NCBI RefSeq assembly: GCF_001423945.1
Contig: NZ_LMPU01000008.1
Coordinates: 62,001 to 126,000, forward strand
From: Pedobacter sp. Leaf194
GTDB lineage: Bacteria; Bacteroidota; Bacteroidia; Sphingobacteriales; Sphingobacteriaceae
DNA length: 64,000 bases
Reading direction: 5' to 3'
Part shown: positions 18,101-25,587 of the stretch, in pieces
How positions within the stretch are numbered: the first letter of the stretch is position 1
Layout of the letters: each line of letters begins with the position of its first letter
Made by a program: the position numbers and the translations under genes
The notes under the pieces: model-generated
Told to the model about the DNA's origin: nothing
Database searches by the model: none
Seen by the model: the letters and a program-made list of their open reading frames with translations, nothing else

Positions 18101-18430
18101 ATGGCCAGAAAAATCAGAAAAGATATTACCGTAAAGGGTCTTGAGAAAAAACTCGGAGTGGCACCGGGTACAATTAAAAATCTTGATGGCCGGGATGCCA
18201 GAAGTGACAAAAAACTGGAAACGTTACAAAAGGAAGCCGCCAGAGCTTTAAAAAAAACACCTATAAAAAAAACGGCATCAAAACCCGCAATGACAAAGAC
18301 AGTCAAAGCCAAGCCAGTGACAGCAGATCAGAAAACCGCAGCAAAAAGAAAAGTTAAAAGAAATCCACGGGCTACGGTTAGCATGGTTAAAAAAGTTCAG
18401 GCGGCCATTAAAAAAACAGGGAACAAATAA
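18101..18430 (+). CDS. Basic Lys/Ala-rich protein with possible N-terminal helix-turn-helix
   Basis: This 109-residue protein starts with a compact, conserved-looking segment (residues about 8-46). It holds VKGLEKKLGVAPGTIKN and GRDARSDKKLETLQKEA, whose helix-turn-helix-like pattern suggests DNA binding. The remaining about 63 residues are a low-complexity tail of Lys, Ala, Thr and Pro (such as KKTPIKKTASKPAM), similar to histone H1-like tails and expected to be disordered. The stop overlaps the next start as TAATG, so the two proteins are translationally coupled and probably act together. I do not recognise a named family. A nucleic-acid-binding subunit or a regulator of its partner are both possible. 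Confidence 0.7.
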   Translation: MARKIRKDITVKGLEKKLGVAPGTIKNLDGRDARSDKKLETLQKEAARALKKTPIKKTASKPAMTKTVKAKPVTADQKTAAKRKVKRNPRATVSMVKKVQAAIKKTGNK

Positions 18431-19059
18431 TGGTACAGCCCGCTGATTTCCTCAATAACGTCTTCATTAATTGCCCTTTTGATCAGGGTTATCACAACAT
18501 GTTCGAGGCAATCGTATTCACAATCCATGACTGTGGTTTCATCGCCAGATGTGCGCGGGAAGAAGATGACGGTGGGGATGTACGTTTCAGTAAGATTGTC
18601 CGCATCATTGAAGACTGCAAGTATGGCATTCATGACATCTCCAAGGCTGATTTGGATGCCGAATCAGGGCTGGCTAGATTCAATATGCCGCTGGAACTGG
18701 GCCTTTTTCTTGGGGCGCAGCGCTATGCAGCAAAAGGTCATTATAATAAAGAAAAAAAGGCTTTGGTTCTGGATAGTGAGCAATACAGATATCAGATTTT
18801 TGTTTCTGATCTGGCGGGCACAGACATTGCCAGCCATGATAACTCTATTGAAATACTGATGAATAAGGTGCGTGATTTTCTGTTTAATAATTCACGGCGT
18901 AAGAGTATACCTAGCGGTAACTTTATTTACGACCGGTTCCTGACCTTCAATGCAGCTTTGCCTGATTACTGTCTGAATGCACACTGGGACAGGGCAAATC
19001 TTTCCTTTATTGCCTATACCATTTGCGTAAGCGAATGGCTTGAACTCAACCCAATCTAA
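18430..19059 (+). CDS. TIR/nucleoside deoxyribosyltransferase-like protein of unnamed family
   Basis: This 209-residue cytosolic protein begins with a Rossmann-like strand and loop, VFINCPFDQGY (residues 11-21). It continues with YGIHDIS (65-71) and FNMPLELGLFLGA (84-96). In TIR and nucleoside deoxyribosyltransferase folds the catalytic Glu lies at this third position, so Glu89 is a candidate nucleophile. SDLAGTDIASHDN and a C-terminal helical part follow. By pattern it belongs to a widespread but unnamed bacterial family; I know no tested activity. NAD or nucleotide hydrolysis in a defence or stress module is inference from fold. It is coupled to the basic protein upstream (TAATG). The next gene begins four bases after its stop. 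Confidence 0.65.
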   Translation: MVQPADFLNNVFINCPFDQGYHNMFEAIVFTIHDCGFIARCAREEDDGGDVRFSKIVRIIEDCKYGIHDISKADLDAESGLARFNMPLELGLFLGAQRYAAKGHYNKEKKALVLDSEQYRYQIFVSDLAGTDIASHDNSIEILMNKVRDFLFNNSRRKSIPSGNFIYDRFLTFNAALPDYCLNAHWDRANLSFIAYTICVSEWLELNPI

Positions 19060-19063
19060 GTTT

Positions 19064-19357
19064 ATGGTTAGCAATACAATTCATGGCGACTTGCCAACCC
19101 TTACATTGAGCACTGAAGAAATGACCGAACAGATTTACGCTATTTTCAAGGCTCATCCAGGATCCTATTATTTCACTTCTCTCGTAGCAACCTTTTCTGA
19201 CCACCTGCTCAATCAGCAAATCGGTTTTTCCTATGCATCAAATACAACGTACGTCGGAATAATCCATTATGGGGATCAAGCGAGGGTGCGTGAAATCGTT
19301 TGGGATATGATCATTTCCCGCTACCTGACTATGGGAGGTCATGGTCATAACGAATGA
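19064..19357 (+). CDS. Unrecognised 97-residue protein
   Basis: The start is ATG 19064, four bases after the previous stop; an in-frame TTG at 19040 would overlap that gene by 20 bases and is less likely. The protein has a Thr/Leu-rich start (DLPTLTLSTEEMTEQIYAIF), a central TSLVATFSDHLLNQQIGFSY and a C-terminal amphipathic helix (VREIVWDMIISRYL), and ends HGHNE. No signal peptide or membrane segment is evident. I do not recognise a family. It overlaps the next frame as ATGA, indicating translational coupling to the HPP-like fragment. Confidence 0.55.
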   Translation: MVSNTIHGDLPTLTLSTEEMTEQIYAIFKAHPGSYYFTSLVATFSDHLLNQQIGFSYASNTTYVGIIHYGDQARVREIVWDMIISRYLTMGGHGHNE

Positions 19358-19617
19358 CTTTTCTAGGCTCGTTTGTAGGCATTGCACTTGTAGGCTTAAT
19401 CCATAGTGAGTATTTCACAGCATATGATAACCTATTTGTCATAGGTTCCTTTGGCGCGAGCTCAGTACTCATATATGGCATAATAAACAGCCCGTTGACA
19501 CAGCCCAGAAACATCATAGGCGGTCACGTTGTTAGTGCATTTGTGGGAGTGTGTATTTATAATTTAGTATACTTCCAATTCTGTAATCGATGTATCTCCT
19601 TTACCCAATTTATTTGA
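19354..19617 (+). pseudogene. HPP-family membrane protein, 3'-truncated
   Basis: The first about 75 residues match the HPP integral-membrane family (PF04982) pattern: LGSFVGIALVGLIHS, LFVIGSFGASSVLIYGII, PLTQPRNIIGGHVVSAFVGV. Three hydrophobic segments are present. Full-length members are about 170-200 residues and carry the His-Pro-Pro motif after this point. Here the frame turns into non-family sequence (FCNRCISFTQFI) from about 19557, and stops inside the 3' end of the convergent hydrolase gene (overlap 19564-19617). The second half, including the HPP motif, is therefore missing. The break probably marks a deletion or insertion junction. Confidence 0.7.
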
Positions 19618-21573
19618 TACATTAAATCTAATTTTAATAGTTGTGATTGGGGTGAAAGAATATGAATCATCCAATTCACTTCTACTTTTATTCTCTCCCA
19701 AGATTAACTTTTTCCAGTTTCCGTTATCCCAATAAGAAAACTCATAATATTTCGGTTTTTCAAAACGGTTGTGCTCTTGCCGAAAGAATACTTTTAAGCC
19801 CTGTATAATTCTATCTTTTTCAAAATTAATTTCCAGCCAATCTTCTTTATTTACAGAGCCAAGGTTTGTCCAACTATTTCTTACGTTTTCAAAATCCCAC
19901 ACTCTACCGTCGATTGCCATTAAGGGATTATACAAACTGTTTGTAAAAGAGGCGGTCGCTTTTGGAAAGTCTTTCCCTGCTAAATTGACAGCGAGATTAA
20001 CTGGTATTTTAATATTACTGAGAACCCGTGCATTTGGAATTTGATAGACATTTTTTTTTATTTCTTTCAGTCGTTTACCATCAACAAATACAGAAAGACC
20101 TTTTCCTGAAGAGTATTTTTTTCCACTTTTGTCATAAATTAAATTAATCTCGTGTCCATGATAATCAAGGTTTTGCAAACTAAAATAAGTAATCTCATCG
20201 CTCACTATTGGCTGTATCTTCAATTGATTTCCATCTGCAGGTATAATTCCGCATAAACCGGAAATAATCAAATTAGTGAAACCAGAATGATTGTAATGTT
20301 CGCTTCTTTCATCAATGTACACTATAGATTCGTTTTTATCAGGATTATAGTTTTCTAGAATATTTAAGGAGTCTTTGTAAAAATGCTGATTCGCATATTT
20401 TTGCAATTCATGTATATAAACTTTAGAAGTGATAATATTTTGATGATAATTATGGATCAAGTTTGCCATTCCCATTAACACCTGAGTAGTCTGATATGGC
20501 CAACTGGGACCGTTCCATTGACATTCTTTCAAACCCGTTGCCTTATCATAACGGTATTGCTTCATGTAATATTGGTAGGAAGGTTCCACTGTTCTCAATC
20601 CGTATTTGCCGTTGAAAGCATTTGTGTCGGTCAGCTGTTTCCAGGACCGATTGAACACTGACTTGTCATCTGGCATATTGAAAACCCATGGCACAAAGCC
20701 TATCAATTCCCTGCCAGGGATAAAATCCCAATATTTTACAAATTTGTTTGTTTTTTGGTAACGGTCTGTAAAATGGTTAAGCTCTTTATTCCACATCTTA
20801 TCCTGGAAGATATTTTTAATTTGTTTTGCCTTTTGCTCGAAAGATGTGGCAAGAGTGGTTTTACCAGCTAACGATGCGATATTTTTAATGGCCAGTGCAT
20901 TGGCGTACATGTAAGCATTTATGGATGGTCGAAAAGCAAAACCACCTTTAAAACCATCTTTACCTCCACTGGCTTCAATAGAAGAAATGCTATATTCTGT
21001 TGCATCGTTAATTGGCTCGATATAATATAATTGTTTAGTTGAATCATATTTATCATCCCAGGCTTCATAGATTCTCAACATATCTTTTAGTTGGGAAGTG
21101 ATAAATTCAATATCAGGATTTACTTTATAGTAAGCATATGAAGCGTCTGCAATTGATTCGGTGAAGTGCCTGTCATTGCCCCCACTTTTATACATGTAAT
21201 TGATATAATCTTCTACATAGTTATGATTTTTTAACCAACGGGCTTCATAGATATGAAAAGGGGTTGCGCAATTGATGGTATTATAGGGTTTTAAATCCCA
21301 ACTCATTCCATTCAAAAATTCTGTAAAAACATATCCCTTCTCACCAATATTTCTGAGGTGTGCTTTTAATAATCGCCAACGGTAATAGTAAACCTGTTCA
21401 AGCTTTTTATCAGAACATTCAAAAAAGGGAATATTTTTAAGATACCAATCTGCCCGAACACCATAATATTGATCAGCTAAAATGTTGATTGCTGGTAGAA
21501 CTGGTGACTTTTCCTGAGCAGTTGCGCCATGAAATATTACCCAAAAGATAAGGGCTAAAAATAAGTTTTTCAA
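19564..21573 (-). CDS. MGH1/GH63-like (alpha/alpha)6 glycosidase with C-terminal F5/8-type domain
   Basis: This 669-residue exported enzyme (signal peptide FLALIFWVIFHGATAQ) has an (alpha/alpha)6-barrel like mannosylglycerate hydrolase/GH63-type enzymes. Markers include FTEFLNGMSWDLKPYNTINC near the start, DATEYSISSIEASGG, the substrate-site motif ECQWNGPSWPYQT and YIDERSEHYNHSGF. The region from about residue 530 to the end resembles an F5/8-type C (CBM32-like) beta-sandwich: SFTNSLYNPLMAIDG, WLEINFEKDRIIQGLKVFF, ending TSITELEVY. It would act on an alpha- or oligo-linked product in the periplasm; substrate is unknown. It is the last gene of PUL 1, 134 bases after the GH5-like gene. Its intact C-terminal sandwich shows the breakpoint damaged only the HPP gene. 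Confidence 0.75.
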   Translation of the reverse strand: MKNLFLALIFWVIFHGATAQEKSPVLPAINILADQYYGVRADWYLKNIPFFECSDKKLEQVYYYRWRLLKAHLRNIGEKGYVFTEFLNGMSWDLKPYNTINCATPFHIYEARWLKNHNYVEDYINYMYKSGGNDRHFTESIADASYAYYKVNPDIEFITSQLKDMLRIYEAWDDKYDSTKQLYYIEPINDATEYSISSIEASGGKDGFKGGFAFRPSINAYMYANALAIKNIASLAGKTTLATSFEQKAKQIKNIFQDKMWNKELNHFTDRYQKTNKFVKYWDFIPGRELIGFVPWVFNMPDDKSVFNRSWKQLTDTNAFNGKYGLRTVEPSYQYYMKQYRYDKATGLKECQWNGPSWPYQTTQVLMGMANLIHNYHQNIITSKVYIHELQKYANQHFYKDSLNILENYNPDKNESIVYIDERSEHYNHSGFTNLIISGLCGIIPADGNQLKIQPIVSDEITYFSLQNLDYHGHEINLIYDKSGKKYSSGKGLSVFVDGKRLKEIKKNVYQIPNARVLSNIKIPVNLAVNLAGKDFPKATASFTNSLYNPLMAIDGRVWDFENVRNSWTNLGSVNKEDWLEINFEKDRIIQGLKVFFRQEHNRFEKPKYYEFSYWDNGNWKKLILGENKSRSELDDSYSFTPITTIKIRFNVSNKLGKGDTSITELEVY

Positions 21574-21707
21574 AATAGTTGGCTTAGTGAACGCTTAATT
21601 TCCAGATACAAATTCAGATGTATTATTGTCGTTTTCCAAATAATCTAATAATATATTTAGTTAAGACAAAAATGTGTTTTGCAATAAACCAACAATGGGA
21701 TAAATCG

Positions 21708-22679
21708 CTACAATAAATTATAAATTGCATCAAAATATGGCGTGTTTGGAACAAATGCGGCTGGATTAGGATTAGTATACCATGTTGGACTGACCATATT
21801 CATTGTTCCTCCATCACCATTCCAACACCATCCTAATACTTTAAATCCTTTTGATTTTGCGTGAGTCACAATAGCTGACCAATCCACTGGCCCATTAGCG
21901 GGTTCATTGCCAAATTCACCGATGATGCAGGCTCTTCCAGTAGCATACAGATCATCAATATCAGAGATATTTATGTTACGTCCTTTATTCTGATTGTATC
22001 CATTTCTATAAACATGCGCTGACAAAATAATATCTGTATCTGTAATTTTTACGCCACTTATACCAGTGCCACTTATAGCCTGGGCAGCCGTAGTTGTTTC
22101 TTGGCCATACCCTGGGCAATCAATAATTATTTTTCCAGTATATACGCCTCTTATTATTGAAATCGCATTGTTGTAGGTTTCAGCATAATTTTTTGCGGTA
22201 ATACCATGGCTTCCCCATTCATTTATTAAGTTAATGGTAAATGCTCCAGAAGCAGATAAGCTAGCATAGTTTGTTTTCCACCAATTTGCTGCAGCAACAA
22301 CTTCATTTGCATCATCTGAACCAAGAACTGTGTATTTATGATAAGTAGCAATAACACTGTACCCATTGCTTAGGGCCTGCTGTATCCACAATTTACCCTG
22401 ACTAACCTTATCAGGTTCAATTTCTATACGTACCGTTTTTATTTTAGTATACTGTTTCATCAATTCCCAGCCAAATTTAACCACACCGTTATTAGCATAT
22501 GAGGGCTGTAGATTAACGCCATTACCAAAATTCACTTCTACTGGTTTAATAACCACTGGTACTACAGCTGGTTTTTCTTCAACACTTGCAACTGCGGTGC
22601 TTTTTTTACATCCAACAAAACAGATCAGGATTACTGCAAGAAACTTACTGAAAATAAGAAGGTAATTTGTGATTTTCAT
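21708..22679 (-). CDS. GH5-like cellulase/mannanase lipoprotein
   Basis: This 323-residue lipoprotein (LICFVGCKKS) has a Pro/Val-rich linker and a clan GH-A TIM barrel close to GH5 mannanases and cellulases. The acid/base Glu lies in INLINEWGSHG and the nucleophile in ACIIGEFGNEPANG. A catalytic-site His is in ILSAHVYRNG, and the C-terminal LGWCWNGDGG carries the aromatic platform Trp. The pattern (NEWG then GEFG) is closest to bacterial beta-mannanase-type subfamilies; exact specificity is not provable here. A strong terminator separates it from the SusCD operon upstream, so it may have its own promoter. Confidence 0.8.
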   Translation of the reverse strand: MKITNYLLIFSKFLAVILICFVGCKKSTAVASVEEKPAVVPVVIKPVEVNFGNGVNLQPSYANNGVVKFGWELMKQYTKIKTVRIEIEPDKVSQGKLWIQQALSNGYSVIATYHKYTVLGSDDANEVVAAANWWKTNYASLSASGAFTINLINEWGSHGITAKNYAETYNNAISIIRGVYTGKIIIDCPGYGQETTTAAQAISGTGISGVKITDTDIILSAHVYRNGYNQNKGRNINISDIDDLYATGRACIIGEFGNEPANGPVDWSAIVTHAKSKGFKVLGWCWNGDGGTMNMVSPTWYTNPNPAAFVPNTPYFDAIYNLL

Positions 22680-22710
22680 TATGATTGTTTTTATATTACT
22701 ATTGAAATCA

Positions 22711-22749
22711 AAAAAAATCCTAACGCAAAACTGAATGCTTGCGTTAGGA
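22711..22749 (-). terminator. Terminator of the PUL 1 SusC-SusD-lipoprotein operon
   Basis: An 11-bp perfect stem (22718-22728 with 22739-22749) has a 10-base loop. On the minus strand it is followed by a seven-T run (22711-22717), 12 bases after the stop of the IPT/TIG gene. Confidence 0.88.
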
Positions 22750-22760
22750 AAACTATATTT

Positions 22761-23912
22761 TTAAATAAAGCCAATATCATCTACATAAATAACGCTTGGT
22801 GCAAAACCGCTGTACTCTTGCAGAACAATTTCTGTTATTGTTCCAGGACTACCCAAGGAAGATAGAGGTACTGTAAAATCTGTATATACTCCTGCAGTAA
22901 GTGTGAGTAGCACTCGCGCTGTTGCATTATAATTGCCATTGATGGTTAAATAAACTCTTTTACCAGTCGAGCCTGGCCCACCATATATAGAAAGTTTTAT
23001 AGATGTTAATCCTAAGGTTGCAGTATTGATTATTGCACCGTTATAAAATATTTTAAAACCATCATAACCTGCTCCAAAATTTGTTTGCAGGGATTTCAAA
23101 TCTCTTTTTGGATTAACTAAACTTATTACAGTTGTTCCTGTATTAAATGCACTAGTTTGCCAGCTGGTCGCTAATGCCTCATCAAACACTACGTATTTAA
23201 ATCCAAAAGCGCCCGCAGACTTAGCAATTCCACCTGCTGTTTCCACAAAGATATTTGCTTGAACTACGCCTGCCGGCACTTTAACTTTAATTTGCGTTTT
23301 GGTGGGTGTACCTACTATTTCTGCATTAATTGTTCCGAATCTTACTGCTATCAGGTTTTCAAAGGTTGTTCCATTTATCGTAACAATTTCATTAGCTCCT
23401 GCAGCTAAAGGAGCGAAATCCGTTATTGATGCGATAGGTTGCTTTATTGGAAACTTAAATTTAACAGTTCCGAATTTTGTAGTCAGGATAATCTCATCAG
23501 ATTGCCCTGGACCATAAGGTGTAAATTTCCCTGTATTTACTATTACGCTATTTTCGGTTACTAAGGTTGGATTAAAATAGACTGGAAATCCATTAAAAGA
23601 AACTGCGGAAGTTGTTTTTAAATTTGTACCAACAATAGCGTATACATTATTCAAAGCTCCGCTTACTACAGTTGAGTCGAACGGCACTAGCCTATAATCA
23701 TCATATATCTGATTTTGATCCAAGGTAAAACGATGTGTAACAGATTTAATCGTATCAAGTCTAGCGATGATACGGATTCTTTCAATTGTCGGTGAAGCTT
23801 TAGCTCCATCTGATTCTCCTTTCTTACAAGAAGAAAATATAGTCACCATAATTATTGGCAGAAGCAATAATATGCTTGCAGGTTTTTTTAAGATATTTCT
23901 CATAATTTTCAT
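22761..23912 (-). CDS. IPT/TIG surface glycan-binding lipoprotein (SGBP-like)
   Basis: This 383-residue lipoprotein (VTIFSSCKKG) sits directly after susD, the usual position of a surface glycan-binding protein. Residues about 40-235 hold two or three IPT/TIG Ig-like repeats; one is clear, from ITDFAPLAAGANEIVTINGT to VETAGGIAKSAGAF. The C-terminal about 150 residues form a beta-sandwich that likely binds the glycan, ending APSVIYVDDIGFI. Its start overlaps the susD stop as TAATG, so translation is coupled; an alternative Met is nine bases downstream. It probably captures polysaccharide at the outer membrane for the SusCD transporter. Confidence 0.8.
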   Translation of the reverse strand: MKIMRNILKKPASILLLLPIIMVTIFSSCKKGESDGAKASPTIERIRIIARLDTIKSVTHRFTLDQNQIYDDYRLVPFDSTVVSGALNNVYAIVGTNLKTTSAVSFNGFPVYFNPTLVTENSVIVNTGKFTPYGPGQSDEIILTTKFGTVKFKFPIKQPIASITDFAPLAAGANEIVTINGTTFENLIAVRFGTINAEIVGTPTKTQIKVKVPAGVVQANIFVETAGGIAKSAGAFGFKYVVFDEALATSWQTSAFNTGTTVISLVNPKRDLKSLQTNFGAGYDGFKIFYNGAIINTATLGLTSIKLSIYGGPGSTGKRVYLTINGNYNATARVLLTLTAGVYTDFTVPLSSLGSPGTITEIVLQEYSGFAPSVIYVDDIGFI

Positions 23913-25579
23913 TATTTAAATGCGTATGGCACTGGTGGAAGCAAAAGTTTTGGATTTGCATTGGTTTCTGCAGCTGGATAAAGGAAATAGAAATCTTTAT
24001 TTGTGATGGTCACATAACCATTTCCATATCTTTTGGGTACAACATCATTATTTGCTCCCCCTCTATCCTGTTGAGCAATAAGAGCAATGGCTCTAGGATG
24101 ATTTGTGGTATTAAAACCATCCAATCTTCCTAAATCGAACCAAAAATCATTCTCAAATGCTAATTCACGCCTTCGCTCATTTAAAATATCATCGACAATT
24201 AATCTGGCAGGTGTCTGAGCCGGAGCACCGGCTACTGCTGCAGCAGGATTTGGTACCGTGTAGTTTCTGTTAATTATCGTTAAATCACCCAGACCAGCCC
24301 TGTTTCTAACTTTATTAATGGCACTAAGTGCAGCACCGTCCGTACTAGCGGAAGCCCCATTCATGATAGCTTCAGCTAGGATTAAATAAACTTCGGAGTA
24401 TCGCATCATGTAGGTGTTGTTCGCTGCTGCCTGACGACCACCAAATCCTCCATTATCTGCAGGGCTTCCCACGACATATTTTTTAACCGCTGCATGTACA
24501 TCCGCGGGGTTAGCTGTTAAAGGGAAAGTATAACCACCGTTTACCTTATTAATTTCAGGGTAGAAATCTCCAGGCAACATGATTGTTGCTTTTCTACGCT
24601 TATCACCAGATTGATAGAGATCCTGCAAATCATAAGTTGGAGCCAATAAGCTGTAACCATCACCTGTAGTAGTAATGCCATTAAAAGCAAATGCAGCCTG
24701 CTGAGGATTTCCTTCTCCGTAATTACCCGTCTTTGCCCATTGCAAAGCGATTACCGATTCCTCATTATTATTATTTTCTGTTAAGAAAAGGTCGTTATAG
24801 GTTTTACTGGTAATGTCCGTTCCATAGAGCTTAAATTCCCCACTGCTGATTACTTTTTGTGCTTCTAATCTGGCATTGGTGTAATCCTGCATATATAGGT
24901 AAACCTTGGACAATAATGCAGAGGCAGAACCACTTGAAAGCCTGCCCGTCCCATAACCAGACCTGATCATAGGCGTTAAATTGGCTTCAGCAAATTTTAG
25001 GTCATTCACCATAAACTTGTAAATATCTGGTATAGGGGCAGTATTAACCTGATAATCTTTAATATAATCAGCACTATTCTCGATTATTGGAACGGGGCCA
25101 AAAGTTCTTACCAAATGAAAGTAGGCTAAAGCCCTCCACAAACGCGCCTCACCTAAGGCATTATTTACTACAGCTTTGTCCACACCAGGATCAACCTTAA
25201 CTGGCAGTGTATTAATTACAGCATTCGCCTGAGCGACTACAGTAAATAAGGCATTCCATGCAGATTCCAGTTGAGAGTTACCACTGGTAACTGAAAAATT
25301 GAAGAAGTTTACGATATCTGAAGATGAACCTTTGCCGTTACCAGCAGCCAAATCAGTAATAGCCCAACCAGATTTTCCACACCAGCCAAACCAGGTTACA
25401 CTATAAAGCGCATTTGTTGTCGCCTGAACTTCTGATACTGATTTATAATAATTATCTATTGTTATTGCACTCTGAGGTGTCCTATCAAAGAAGCTCTTTT
25501 TGCAACCTGAGATCGTTATTACCGATAAAACTGCTATCGTTGTTAAAAATTTTATTTGCTTTCTCATTTTAAAATCCAT
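23912..25579 (-). CDS. susD-like: SusD/RagB-family outer-membrane lipoprotein (PUL 1)
   Basis: This 555-residue SusD-like lipoprotein has the lipobox ITISGCKKS, then the family start FDRTPQSAITIDNYYKSVSEV. It has TPR-like helices (ARLWRALAYFHLVRTFGPVPII; read as two pieces) and the C-terminal RNRAGLGDL and ILNERRRELAFENDFWFDLGR signature. SusD forms a lid on the SusC pore and binds glycan at the cell surface. The start at 25579 is 8 bases after susC; Met at 25567 gives a more typical lipoprotein N terminus and is equally possible. It is co-transcribed with susC and the IPT/TIG lipoprotein. Confidence 0.93.
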   Translation of the reverse strand: MDFKMRKQIKFLTTIAVLSVITISGCKKSFFDRTPQSAITIDNYYKSVSEVQATTNALYSVTWFGWCGKSGWAITDLAAGNGKGSSSDIVNFFNFSVTSGNSQLESAWNALFTVVAQANAVINTLPVKVDPGVDKAVVNNALGEARLWRALAYFHLVRTFGPVPIIENSADYIKDYQVNTAPIPDIYKFMVNDLKFAEANLTPMIRSGYGTGRLSSGSASALLSKVYLYMQDYTNARLEAQKVISSGEFKLYGTDITSKTYNDLFLTENNNNEESVIALQWAKTGNYGEGNPQQAAFAFNGITTTGDGYSLLAPTYDLQDLYQSGDKRRKATIMLPGDFYPEINKVNGGYTFPLTANPADVHAAVKKYVVGSPADNGGFGGRQAAANNTYMMRYSEVYLILAEAIMNGASASTDGAALSAINKVRNRAGLGDLTIINRNYTVPNPAAAVAGAPAQTPARLIVDDILNERRRELAFENDFWFDLGRLDGFNTTNHPRAIALIAQQDRGGANNDVVPKRYGNGYVTITNKDFYFLYPAAETNANPKLLLPPVPYAFK

Positions 25580-25587
25580 TATCTAAT

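Noticed and set aside
19040..19063. In-frame TTG start for the 97-residue protein
   Set aside because: It would overlap the preceding gene by 20 bases; ATG 19064 gives normal spacing.
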